From an uncultured Lachnospiraceae bacterium (GTDB lineage Bacteria; Bacillota; Clostridia; Lachnospirales; Lachnospiraceae): a stretch of DNA of 42,883 nucleotides. The translations under genes were made by a program, and so were the position numbers. Position 1 is the first letter of the stretch; each line of letters begins with the position of its first letter. Positions 16,681 through 24,679 of this stretch are shown one piece after another. The notes beneath the pieces were generated by a model. It did not search any database. It was not told the DNA's origin and saw only the letters and a program-made list of their open reading frames with translations. Location: assembly GCA_910585255.1 (NCBI GenBank), contig CAJUEI010000006.1, forward strand, positions 1 through 42,883, given 5' to 3'.

Positions 16681-17238
16681 ATGAATATTTATGAAACCTG
16701 TCCTGTATTGGAAAGTGAGAAGTTTTTATTAAGAGCAGTTGTAAATGAAGATTGTAATGATTTATTGAAGGTTTATAGTGATAAGTATGCTTTGCCATTT
16801 TTTAATAGTGATAATTGCGATGGGGATAATTTTTATTATGCAACAAAAGAAAGAATGACAGAAGCCCTTAATTTTTGGAATTTATCATATAAAAATGGTT
16901 GGTTTGTCAGGTTTTCTATTGTTGATAAAGAGATAGCCAGTGTAATTGGAACGATTGAGTTATGCCTGCGGGTTTCTGAAGATGAATTTAATAATATGGG
17001 AATTTTAAGGGTGGATGTAAGAAGTGATTATGAAAAAGAAGATAGATTGTTTGATATTATTTCGCTTATTACACCACATCTTTCTGAAATGCTAGATTGT
17101 GACGGAATACTTACGAAGGTCCCTATATATGCTGTAGAAAGAATAAAAGCTATTCAGAAAGTAGGATTTATAAAGTCAGAGCATTTATTGATTGGAAAGA
17201 ATGGATATGCTTATGATGGATATTGGACAATAAAATAA
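16681..17238 (+). CDS. GNAT-family acetyltransferase
   Basis: The product is 185 residues. The pattern ES-EKFLLRAVVNEDCNDLLKVYSD at the N-terminus and VIGTIEL in the middle fit RimJ/RimL-type GNAT proteins. The acetyl-CoA loop is poorly conserved (VRSDYEKEDRLFD instead of RGxGxG/A), so activity is uncertain. GGAGGTGA lies just before the ATG. The stop codon is followed after only two bases by the structured repeat at 17241-17363, which could act as its 3' end. Substrate unknown. Confidence 0.7.
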   Translation: MNIYETCPVLESEKFLLRAVVNEDCNDLLKVYSDKYALPFFNSDNCDGDNFYYATKERMTEALNFWNLSYKNGWFVRFSIVDKEIASVIGTIELCLRVSEDEFNNMGILRVDVRSDYEKEDRLFDIISLITPHLSEMLDCDGILTKVPIYAVERIKAIQKVGFIKSEHLLIGKNGYAYDGYWTIK

Positions 17239-17240
17239 TT

Positions 17241-17363
17241 TAACCTCATCAAGGAAGTCCCCCGCTTCTAAGCCGCCAAGGCGAAAGCGGTGGGTTGGGA
17301 CTTCCTTGTTTCAGTGGGAGTGCAGACTCCCACTGAAAAGCTGCGATAGCAGCTATGAGGTTA
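17241..17363 (+). repeat. Structured repeat folding as a perfect four-way junction
   Basis: An outer 9-bp stem (17241-17249 with 17355-17363) closes three hairpins placed end to end: 12 bp (17250-17261 with 17297-17308, with inner stems), 13 bp with a GCAG loop (17309-17321 with 17326-17338) and 6 bp with a GATA loop (17339-17344 with 17349-17354). No base is left over between stems. The left flank (TTTAACCTCATCAAGGAAG) and right flank (TAGCGAAGTGGATTGCGAAT) are the two halves of the short dispersed repeat. After it, 17364-17544 holds nothing I can name. Confidence 0.8.
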
Positions 17364-17544
17364 TGAGCAAGTAGCGAAGTGGATTGCGAATATCCGATTT
17401 GACCCCGTAAGCCAGAAAAAAGGAAGAAGAAATGGAAGCTTTGTATTAGAAACTGAGAAATGAAGTTTATTTGGATTACAGATTCAAATTTAAAGAAATA
17501 AAAATAAAGACGATTATTGCAGAAAAGGATTCAAAGGTAATAAA

Positions 17545-18015
17545 ATGAGAATTTCATTTGATTTGGATGATACACTTTTTGTATCAGAAGAAAAATTTAA
17601 AACGGAACAGGCGTTGAAATTTCCTTTTTGTCTGCTGTATAAAGAACGGCTGCGTTTAGGAACGATAAAATTAATGAAATATATTCGTGAGCAAGGTATA
17701 GAATTATGGATTTATACAACTTCTTATCGTTCTGAACATTATATACGAGGTTTATTTCGTTGTTACGGAATAAAATTAGATGGTATTGTGAATGGAATAA
17801 AACATGCAAAAGAAGTACAGGTAGGTCATATAGAAGGGATGCCGTCTAAATATCCAAGTAAATATCGGATTGATTTACACATAGATGATGATCGTTCCGT
17901 TGCTGAAAATGGAAAAATTTATGGATTTCGTGTCTTTATAGTAGGCAGCCAAGATGACGACTGGACAGATAAAATAATAAAAGAAATTAAAACTATCAGA
18001 GAAAAGAAAAATTAA
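17545..18015 (+). CDS. HAD-superfamily hydrolase-like protein
   Basis: The product is 156 residues. The DxDDT motif FDLDDT (D6 nucleophile, D8 acid) lies at the N-terminus, LWIYTTS is motif II, and DLHIDDDRSVAENG supplies the C-terminal metal-binding acids. The fold is capless and small, like phosphatases of the 5'-nucleotidase/NIF class. The substrate is unknown. AAAGG lies before the ATG. It stands alone between the structured repeat and the next promoter. Confidence 0.75.
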   Translation: MRISFDLDDTLFVSEEKFKTEQALKFPFCLLYKERLRLGTIKLMKYIREQGIELWIYTTSYRSEHYIRGLFRCYGIKLDGIVNGIKHAKEVQVGHIEGMPSKYPSKYRIDLHIDDDRSVAENGKIYGFRVFIVGSQDDDWTDKIIKEIKTIREKKN

Positions 18016-18088
18016 GAAAAAATATCATATTATGCTGCGTGGGAGTCAATACTTTTTTCTAAAATAGTGATATTTTTTATTTTTATGC

Positions 18089-18117
18089 TGTACACAAAAG
18101 TTAAAATAGGGTATAAT
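18089..18117 (+). promoter_or_regulatory. Sigma-A promoter for the 207-residue gene
   Basis: TGTACA, 17 bases, TATAAT, 40 bases before the start codon. Confidence 0.55.
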
Positions 18118-18157
18118 CGAAAATTATATCCTATAAGGAGGCAATTAGAAAGCAATT

Positions 18158-18781
18158 ATGATTCGCTTAGAAAAGACTTGTGTTATGAATTTGGAAAATG
18201 CGATACGAGGAGCAAGAAATCCCAAAAACAGTTGGGATAAGATGGATAGTTTTTATGATAAAGAAGGAAATTTTATACTTGGAGAAAATGATTTAGGACT
18301 TGCAAAAAGACTGGCAAAAGCCGGAAGTGATCACAGAAAATTTATCCGGCAGATTTTTGTATCAGTGGATATAACGGCTCCTATCTATTGGTGGAAAGAA
18401 TATGATACTTATAAAGTGGGAACAGTAGCTAACTCGACAAGCACCATGCATAAAATTCATAGTAAACCGTTTAAGTTAGAAGATTTTAGCTGTGATCAGA
18501 TGACACAGCAGACGCTGCAGTTTATGACAGAAGTAGTAGATTATCTAGAACAGGTACGATTAAACTATATAGCAGAAAAAAAGAAAGAGGATTGGTATGA
18601 TTTAATTCAGCTTCTTCCAGAAAGTTATAATCAGATGCGGACTTGTACCATGAATTATGAAAATCTTTCCAATATGTATTATGCCAGAAAAGAGCATAAG
18701 TTAGAGGAATGGCATCGGTTTTGTGACTGGATTCTTACTTTGCCTTATGCAAAAGAGTTGATTGCAGGGAAAGAGGAATAA
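18158..18781 (+). CDS. Phage-type protein of unknown function
   Basis: The product is 207 residues, soluble, rich in Trp, Tyr and Met. The central block SDHRKFIRQIFVSVDITAP followed by YWWKEYDTYKVGTVANSTS is of a kind I associate with proteins carried by Firmicutes phages. The R/S-rich part faintly recalls flavin-dependent thymidylate synthase folds, but the ThyX RHRxxS motif is absent and I do not assign that function. The ATG at 18158 is forced, because a stop lies four codons upstream in frame. AGGAG is an unusually long 17 bases away. It has its own promoter. Confidence 0.6.
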   Translation: MIRLEKTCVMNLENAIRGARNPKNSWDKMDSFYDKEGNFILGENDLGLAKRLAKAGSDHRKFIRQIFVSVDITAPIYWWKEYDTYKVGTVANSTSTMHKIHSKPFKLEDFSCDQMTQQTLQFMTEVVDYLEQVRLNYIAEKKKEDWYDLIQLLPESYNQMRTCTMNYENLSNMYYARKEHKLEEWHRFCDWILTLPYAKELIAGKEE

Positions 18782-18800
18782 AAATAAAAGTGGGTTTGGT

Positions 18801-18828
18801 TTGACATTTGTAAAAACTGTGGTAAACT
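18801..18828 (+). promoter_or_regulatory. Sigma-A promoter for the HIT gene
   Basis: TTGACA, 16 bases, TAAACT, upstream of the start at 18886. Confidence 0.55.
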
Positions 18829-18885
18829 AAAAGAGAAGTAAAAGACAGACGAAACAGACTGAAAATCAGCAGAATGGAGGATAGG

Positions 18886-19308
18886 ATGGAGAAGGATACA
18901 AACTGTGCGTATTGTATGGAAGGAGAATTAGTAGCAAAATTTGGGATTAAGATTTGTGAATTGGAGACTTCTAAGTTGTATTTATTTAAGGAACAGAGTC
19001 ATAAGGGACGTGTAATCGTTGCCCATAAGAAGCATGTAGGAGATATGACGGAGTTATCAGAAGAAGAGAGAAATGCTTACTTTGCTGATATTGCCAAGGT
19101 TTCTCTTGCACTGCAGAAGGCATTTTGTCCAGATAAGATTAATTATGGGGCATATGGGGATACAGGACATCACCTTCACTTTCATCTGGTTCCAAAGTAT
19201 AAAGAAGAATATGAGTGGGGAGGAGTCTTTGCGATGAATCCAGGGGAGAAGACATTGACAGAAGAGGAATATCAGAGCTTAATAGAGAAGATAAAGGAAT
19301 ATCTGTAA
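18886..19308 (+). CDS. HIT-family nucleotide hydrolase/transferase
   Basis: The product is 140 residues with the histidine triad in HHLHFHLVPK near position 100. Residues GRVIVAHKKHVGDMTELSEEE are the typical strand-helix part before it. HIT proteins hydrolyse nucleoside phosphoramidates or dinucleotides. CAYC near the start suggests a partial zinc site. GGAGG at 18876-18880 lies inside the longer frame from 18874, so ATG 18886 is the start. It is monocistronic with its own promoter. Confidence 0.88.
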   Translation: MEKDTNCAYCMEGELVAKFGIKICELETSKLYLFKEQSHKGRVIVAHKKHVGDMTELSEEERNAYFADIAKVSLALQKAFCPDKINYGAYGDTGHHLHFHLVPKYKEEYEWGGVFAMNPGEKTLTEEEYQSLIEKIKEYL

Positions 19309-19426
19309 GAGAGGAAAAGGCGTGTATTTCGTTAATAAAAGGGCGGATTACACGCTGATTTCTTAGTAAGAAAATTATGAAAAATGCGTGAACTTTTGGG
19401 AAACGCTTTCTTTTTTTTTCTAGATA

Positions 19427-19435
19427 TGATATAAA
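19427..19435 (+). promoter_or_regulatory. Extended -10 promoter for the FKBP gene
   Basis: TG-A-TATAAA. A cre-like GGGAAACGCTTTCT (19398-19411) lies upstream, matching the CcpA site core but with mismatches at both ends. Catabolite control is a weak possibility. Confidence 0.4.
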
Positions 19436-19510
19436 TATAGAGTCTGTTTGGGTTACAGATATATTTTTATGGATGCAATCAAAGTATAGTTCAGAAAGGG
19501 AATAAGGAAA

Positions 19511-20608
19511 ATGAGAAAAACGTTAAAATTTCTTACAGCAGGTGTGATGGCAACGGTATTATTAGCAGGATGTGGGGGAAATGCTGATGTAACACAAACC
19601 ACTACTGCTATGGGGGAAACGGATACCACTACGGTAGCTTCTTCAGAGGGGGAGACAGAGACTACTACTGAAGAAGAGACAACCGAATTTGTAATAAAAG
19701 ATTATAGTAATTATGTATCATTAGGAGAATATAAGGGACTTTCCATGGAGCCGATTCTGATTGAAGAAGAGGAAGTAGCAGAGCGGATTCAGCAGAGTTT
19801 TCGGGACACCGTGCAGGAGGGAGATACCGTAAATATTGACTATACCGGCTATATGGATGGAGAAGCCTTTGAAGGGGGAAGTGCAGAAGGAGATTTTTTG
19901 ACCATTGGTTCAGGAGGATTTATTGAGGGATTTGAAAGCGGTTTGGTTGGTGTGAAAATTGGAGAAGAAGTAGATTTGAATTTGAATTTTCCAGATCCTT
20001 ATGAAAATAATCCAGATTTTTCAGGAAAGCCGGTTGTGTTTCATGTAAAAGTAAATTCGATTGACGGCGTTGTGGCACCAGAATATACATTAGACAATGT
20101 TGTGGCAAATACAGAATATCAGACATTAGAAGAGTATGAGCAGATGGTAAAAGATCAGATCTATAGAGAACGTGACGAAGAACGGATGCGGGAGTTATGG
20201 TTCCAAGCAGTGAATAATGCTACAATTAGCGGTTATCCTCAGGAGGAAGTAGATGTCTATGCACAGGAATTACGTTCTTATTATGAACAGATGGCAATGC
20301 AGTTTGGAATTGATTTTGCAACACTGTTAAATGCAAATGGCTATACGGAGGAGTCATTTGAAGAGGAGTGCCAGTACTATGGAGAAAGTATGATGAATGA
20401 GACCATGGTGCTTTATTCTATTGCAATGGCAGAGAATATGACTGTTACGGATGAAGAGTATCAGACAGAAATGAAAGAATTAGTAGAAAACAGCGGAATG
20501 ACAGAAGAATTTATTACTTCTTATTATGGAGGAGAAACTTATATTCGTGAAAGCATGTTATTTACAAAAGTGGTAGAATATCTGGCTTCTTTAGCTACAG
20601 AACAGTAG
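19511..20608 (+). CDS. FKBP-type peptidyl-prolyl isomerase lipoprotein, trigger-factor-like
   Basis: The product is 365 residues. A lipoprotein signal ends in LLAGC (lipidated Cys about 21), followed by a Thr/Glu-rich linker. The FKBP domain (about 95-180) has GDTVNIDYTGYMDGEAFEGG and GFIEGFESGLVG. A helical C-terminal part (about 190-360) resembles the trigger factor chaperone domain. Its likely job is folding secreted proteins at the outer face of the membrane. The ATG follows AGGAAA after a long AT-rich leader. The gene is monocistronic; two small-RNA candidates follow. Confidence 0.88.
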   Translation: MRKTLKFLTAGVMATVLLAGCGGNADVTQTTTAMGETDTTTVASSEGETETTTEEETTEFVIKDYSNYVSLGEYKGLSMEPILIEEEEVAERIQQSFRDTVQEGDTVNIDYTGYMDGEAFEGGSAEGDFLTIGSGGFIEGFESGLVGVKIGEEVDLNLNFPDPYENNPDFSGKPVVFHVKVNSIDGVVAPEYTLDNVVANTEYQTLEEYEQMVKDQIYRERDEERMRELWFQAVNNATISGYPQEEVDVYAQELRSYYEQMAMQFGIDFATLLNANGYTEESFEEECQYYGESMMNETMVLYSIAMAENMTVTDEEYQTEMKELVENSGMTEEFITSYYGGETYIRESMLFTKVVEYLASLATEQ

Positions 20609-20692
20609 AGAAAAGCAGAAAGAAATAAAATGTTCACAGAATGTTCATAATTTTATCACATTCCCATCACAAAACGGGGGTATAAATATAAC

Positions 20693-20834
20693 ATACTATT
20701 TCCGAATAGTATCCCGCATATTCAGCATTGACCCTATCACAATGAATATGCAAAGCTTTTTCATACTCAAGCCTGGCGGAGCGATCCGTCAGGTACCCCC
20801 CAAAAAGTGCACCAGAAATGTCTGGTGTTTTTTT
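20693..20834 (+). ncRNA. Small RNA candidate 1 (GNRA hairpin, C-rich tail, terminator)
   Basis: In order: 8-bp hairpin with TCCG loop (20693-20712); 9-bp stem GCATATTCA/TGAATATGC (20716-20724 with 20743-20751); linker TTTTTCATACTC; 9-bp hairpin with GCGA (GNRA) loop and one G-U pair (20772-20793); TACCCCCC; terminator stem CACCAGA/TCTGGTG with seven T (20810-20834). TATAAATATAACATAC just upstream may be the promoter. The exact 5' end is not known. Confidence 0.6.
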
Positions 20835-20972
20835 ATGCACACAGACAACCTTCCTTACTTGATTGTGAAAAGTAAGATGCTTTATAATTTGTTTATGATT
20901 TGTTTCGGCAATTTATGGTTTCTTTAGACTTCGGACAAACAATAGACACATTTCCTTTGTATAGTATATACA

Positions 20973-21104
20973 TACCACAGATAAGTGGTAGATAACTTAA
21001 CATTTTCATAACTCTGGCGCTTATCCGCAGTGATGCGGATAGGCGCTATCCCCCCGAAGAAGATGCAAATATCGGTTAAAGTGCCGGATATTTGCTTTTT
21101 TTAT
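20973..21104 (+). ncRNA. Small RNA candidate 2, related to candidate 1
   Basis: In order: hairpin TACCAC/GTGGTA (20973-20990); linker ATTTTCATAACTC; 15-bp hairpin with GTGA (GNRA) loop and two G-U pairs (21015-21048); CCCCCCGAA; terminator stem GCAAATATC-type with seven T (21065-21104). The order, the TTTTCATA-CTC linker and the C-run match candidate 1, while the stem sequences differ. The upstream GTATAGTATATACATAC also resembles candidate 1. Its terminator overlaps the 3' end of spoIIID, which is on the other strand. Confidence 0.6.
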
Positions 21105-21360
21105 ATTTTTCTTTGGTGGCAAGTCCGCCTCTTATGTGACGCTCGGATTTATTTAGATTAAGAACAATTCTAACCTGTCCGGCAAGCAGGGGGTCAATTT
21201 CCTCTAGGCGATCCGTGATATCTTTGTGTACAGTTGATTTGGAGACACCAAATTGTTTTGCACATTCTCGTACAGTAGCCTTTTTTTCAATAATATATTG
21301 TGCAATTTCAAGTACACGTTTTTCGATCTGGCGGCTTTTTAATAAATTGTAACTTTTCAA
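21076..21360 (-). CDS. spoIIID: Sporulation transcription regulator SpoIIID
   Basis: The product is 94 residues. The HTH region ATVRECAKQFGVSKSTVHKDITDRL is the hallmark of SpoIIID, the mother-cell regulator acting with sigma-E. The C-terminal basic tail is present. The start is TTG 21360 with GAGG eight bases upstream. In Bacillus, spoIIID lies directly before mbl in the same direction. Here it faces away, with an RNA element and a chemoreceptor gene in between. The large hairpin element at 21469-21713 lies on the same strand, about 110 bases upstream of its start. Confidence 0.92.
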   Translation of the reverse strand: MKSYNLLKSRQIEKRVLEIAQYIIEKKATVRECAKQFGVSKSTVHKDITDRLEEIDPLLAGQVRIVLNLNKSERHIRGGLATKEKYKKSKYPAL

Positions 21361-21468
21361 AGAAGAACCCTCAAAAGATTTCTTTGCTACAATTTATGAA
21401 GAAGGTATGGGATTCATGACAAAATTCAGGTGAAAAGGAAATAATTTTGTTTGAATTGGGGGGAGGAC

Positions 21469-21713
21469 GCTAGAGTGAGAAAGGGAGTTCTTCCCGCTGT
21501 TTTGCTCTCCAGAAAGTAAGAACATCTAATACTTCTGCACCTACGTGCAACCAACCGGACGGATCGGGGTGCAATTCGCCCGTACAGCGGGCTAAACACA
21601 CCCCTTTTTTGCCATTCGGGAATGGCAAAAATCCTAGTGGATAGACAGAAGTATAAGACGTTCTAACTTTCTTCCGAAGTCACAGCGGAAAGAACTCCCT
21701 TTCTCACTCTAGC
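21469..21713 (-). ncRNA. Large structured RNA-like element A
   Basis: Outer stem of 24 perfect pairs (21469-21492 with 21690-21713), extended by seven more after one C/A position (21494-21500 with 21682-21688). Internal loop. 27-nt stem (21511-21537 with 21646-21672, three non-pairs). Apical core with nested GGGGTG/CACCCC and GCCCG/CGGGC hairpins and a separate 12-bp hairpin ending GG (21606-21631). Read on the minus strand, the odd pairs become G-U or U-U. It shares 59 exact bases with element B. There is no credible frame. Confidence 0.65.
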
Positions 21714-21850
21714 TGTCTTTTCCTGCCGATAAGTTTATAGTTGATTCATGTATTTGTAGAGGGTGGTCAATTCATTGCGTAGAGAGTAGTTGATTTATTT
21801 ATAGAAAATATAGAAGGAGAGAAAGAAACGTAGATTGCGGAGCCATACAG

Positions 21851-22078
21851 CCAGAGTGTGTTTGGGGGACGTTGTGACTTCGGAGGAAGTTAGAAACTCT
21901 TAGACTTCTGTCGATTCAGTAGGATTTGAGGGCACTTGTGCCCGAAAAAGGGGTGTGTTTAGCCCGCTGTACGGGCGAATTGCACCCCGATCCGTCCGGT
22001 TGGGTTTACTTAAATTCAGAAGTCTTAGAGTTTCTTATCTTCTAGAGAGTGGAACAACGTACCCCAAACATGCTCTGG
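21851..22078 (+). ncRNA. Large structured RNA-like element B
   Basis: Outer stem of 25 positions (21851-21875 with 22054-22078) with two G-U pairs and one G-A. Internal loop GACTTCGGAGGA. 20-nt stem (21891-21910 with 22017-22036) with two U-U. Apical hairpin GGGCAC-TT-GTGCCC (21930-21943). The shared core is 21945-22003. Outer and middle stems differ in sequence from element A but sit in the same places. It is upstream of the chemoreceptor gene in the same direction. The gaps 21361-21468, 21714-21850 and 22079-22308 hold no gene. Confidence 0.65.
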
Positions 22079-22338
22079 CGTCCCCTTCGAAATGTTTTTT
22101 GTCTAAAACTAAGAATTTTGATTATAAAAGTAAAAGTATTGTATTATAAAAATAAAATTCGTAAATTCTATATTAGTTAATTGTTTTAGGTGAATTCTCA
22201 TCAATAAAATCTGAAAGTAAATTTACACTATCAAAAATTAAATAATGGTATTTTATTTTTTGTTGAAAAATGCTATAATCTTACTAGGAAAAGAAGGGTG
22301 TTCTGGGATTGGACATACAGAAAGGAAGTGCAGATAAC

Positions 22339-24411
22339 ATGGAGACAAAAAATATGAAACAAATCGGCTCACAAACACAGAAAAATACAAGAGTTCCTAA
22401 TCGGATTTTGGTAAATGGAAAAGAAAAAAAGCCTCGAAAAATGGGGATACAGATTGCATTGCTGATTATCGGAGTAGTAGTTGCAATTATGTTGGTAACA
22501 AATGGGCTGAATCTTTTTATCTCTTATGGGAAACTGCGGGATTCTAGTATGAAGCAGATTGAAATTATAGCAGACCAGACACAGGGGGAGATTGGAAATT
22601 GGCTGAAGATGAATACATATGTGATGGAGAGCTGTTTAGACTATGTAAATACCAAAACTTCTCAGGCAGGAAGAATCGCTTATTTAACAGGAATAAAGGA
22701 TAGTTTTTCTGCTATTCCCAAAGGAATGTATATGGGACTTTCGGGAGGGATGCTGCTTTATCCCGGAGTAGAGCGTTCGAGTCTCGGAGTAAATTATAAT
22801 CCGGCAGAACAGGACTGGTTTACACAGATTGTGGGAAAAGAAGGAATTTGGTGCAGCCGTGCGACCTATGACACAGTAAGGGACAGCTATTATATTACAG
22901 TTTCGATGTCAGTGGATACAGGAGATGCGGTTTTGGCAGCAGATTTATATTTGACGGAGATCGAGGAAAAACTTTTGGAGCTGGCAACCGAAGATCAAGC
23001 AGAGATTTTTTTGCTGGGGAAGACAGGAGAATTGATTATCAGCAGCCGGGAAGAATGGAGACGGCAGAATTTTAGTCAAATTGATGCAACACTTTATCAG
23101 GATATGCAAAATAAGAACATGAAGGAATCTTATCCAATCGATGGAGAAGATCAGATTGTAGCGGTGGCGGATCTGGATCAGTTGGGATGGAAATTGATAA
23201 TTATGGTGCCTACGGCAGCAATTTTAAGTGATTGTTACAGCATGGCGGTTTCAGCAGGAGTCGGTATGGTAGTTTCCGTTTTGATTTTAATTATTTTGGT
23301 TGCATTGGTGGTTCATGCAATTGTAACGCCGATTCATATGGTAAATGATTGTATGGGAAAAGTGGCAGAGGGAGATTTAACCCATGTCTTAAAGGTGACT
23401 TCTGCAACGGAAATCGGTTCTATGATGACGGCAGTCAATGAAAGTGTCGGCAGTGTAGAAGGGGTTATTAAAAATATGAAAGGTGCGATTCAGACCTTAA
23501 CGGAAGAGGTGACGGACGGAAAGGAAGCAACCGAAACATTAGAGGAACGCTCCCATTCAATCGCTCAGTCTGCAGAAGGGATTGCAGGAAGTATTCAGCA
23601 GATTTCAATAGCGGCGTCACAGGTTGCTGCAATGGCAGGCAGTGTTACCGATTCGGTAACAGAGATTTCTGGAAGGGGAAAAGAAGCACAGAATACATTG
23701 GATCAGACGATTATGGTAACGGGAACCGGGCAGAAGGATATTCAGCAGGTAACACATGAGATTGAAGATATTAAGCAGTCGATTATGGTACTTTCTGGTA
23801 CAGTAGAAAAGGCGGAGAATATTACGAAAAAAATCAGCAATATAATTGGCGTGATACAAGAGATTGCGTCACAGACTAATCTGCTGGCTTTAAATGCATC
23901 GATTGAAGCTGCAAGGGCAGGAGATGCAGGAAGAGGCTTTGCTGTGGTGGCAGAGGAGATTAAAAGTTTGGCTGACAGTTCGGCAGGATCGGCAAGGGAT
24001 ATCTCAAAATTGATTCAAGAAGTGGAATGGATTGTACGAGATACAGTAGAACAGACGAATACCAATGTAAGGAAGATAGAGGTCAGTGTGGCTACAGTGG
24101 GACAGTCAGAGGAGAGTTTTTCCGATATTGCAGTTGCAGTGGAAAAGATTCAAAAAGAGATTACAGATATGCTGGAAGCGATTCGCCAAGTAGAGGACAA
24201 TGCACAGAGTTTGGCTGCAATTTCACAGCAGCAGATGGCAGGAGTAGAAGAGGTGGCTTCTACCGTGGTGCTTGTAAAAGATGCAACAGAACAAAATCTA
24301 CATTCTGTAGGAACGGTAAAAGGGAGTGTGGAGAGTTTGCATGGACTTTCTCAGGAATTGGAGAAAGTTGCTGGGCGGTTTAAGATTCGTGGAGCCAAGA
24401 TGGGAGGATAG
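22339..24411 (+). CDS. Methyl-accepting chemotaxis protein
   Basis: The product is 690 residues. First membrane helix at about 36-60, an external Cache-type sensor domain (about 65-295, with GMYMGLSGGMLLYPG and DPAEQDWF-like blocks), second helix at about 300-328, HAMP to about 380, then a long coiled coil with the hairpin tip EIASQTNLLALNASIEAARA (about 510-530) that contacts CheA/CheW. I chose ATG 22339, preceded by GGAAG; a TTG at 22309 adds ten residues. It fits the flagellar neighbourhood. The ligand is unknown. Confidence 0.93.
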   Translation: METKNMKQIGSQTQKNTRVPNRILVNGKEKKPRKMGIQIALLIIGVVVAIMLVTNGLNLFISYGKLRDSSMKQIEIIADQTQGEIGNWLKMNTYVMESCLDYVNTKTSQAGRIAYLTGIKDSFSAIPKGMYMGLSGGMLLYPGVERSSLGVNYNPAEQDWFTQIVGKEGIWCSRATYDTVRDSYYITVSMSVDTGDAVLAADLYLTEIEEKLLELATEDQAEIFLLGKTGELIISSREEWRRQNFSQIDATLYQDMQNKNMKESYPIDGEDQIVAVADLDQLGWKLIIMVPTAAILSDCYSMAVSAGVGMVVSVLILIILVALVVHAIVTPIHMVNDCMGKVAEGDLTHVLKVTSATEIGSMMTAVNESVGSVEGVIKNMKGAIQTLTEEVTDGKEATETLEERSHSIAQSAEGIAGSIQQISIAASQVAAMAGSVTDSVTEISGRGKEAQNTLDQTIMVTGTGQKDIQQVTHEIEDIKQSIMVLSGTVEKAENITKKISNIIGVIQEIASQTNLLALNASIEAARAGDAGRGFAVVAEEIKSLADSSAGSARDISKLIQEVEWIVRDTVEQTNTNVRKIEVSVATVGQSEESFSDIAVAVEKIQKEITDMLEAIRQVEDNAQSLAAISQQQMAGVEEVASTVVLVKDATEQNLHSVGTVKGSVESLHGLSQELEKVAGRFKIRGAKMGG

Positions 24412-24445
24412 TACCAGGGCAAAAAAGTAAATAGGAGTTAAAAAG

Positions 24446-24514
24446 ATGCCGATAAAATTAGAAGATGTGGTGATTTTTGAAAAAAAGTTGAAATATTGCA
24501 GAAAGTCCTTTTAA
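24446..24514 (+). CDS. Possible 22-residue peptide
   Basis: A short frame with AGGAG eight bases before ATG lies 34 bases after the chemoreceptor stop. It begins MPIKLEDVVIFEKK. It has a good start signal but no recognised family, and it may be chance. Confidence 0.2.
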   Translation: MPIKLEDVVIFEKKLKYCRKSF

Positions 24515-24679
24515 AATCGGAGAAAATTGTATATAATGTGAAAGGATACTGGTGGATACTGGTAGAATTACAGATTAGATATAGAAAAGATAAACAACCG
24601 TTTGTGAATACCGTTTGACAGAAGCAGGCAGAGCGGAATGGTTTTGTCTGTGAGGAAGAGAGAAAGGAGAACATGCAAT

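Noticed and set aside
19398..19411. CcpA cre site
   Set aside because: The core matches but both outer positions fail; too weak to list on its own.
20716..20793. Resemblance to a c-di-GMP-I riboswitch (GCAAAGC after a hairpin, CAGGTACC near the 3' side)
   Set aside because: The conserved AGGCAAAC segment and GAAA-capped first stem are missing, and no gene follows the terminator.
20742..20927. 61-codon open frame
   Set aside because: It crosses the small RNA's GNRA hairpin and terminator, with no ribosome binding site.
21725..21732. GCCGATAA, a perfect sigma-28 -10 box
   Set aside because: No TAAA-like -35 lies 15 bases upstream, and no gene starts nearby in that direction.
21955..22149. 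64-codon open frame through element B
   Set aside because: It lies over the paired core and stem, has no ribosome binding site, and its sequence is explained by structure.
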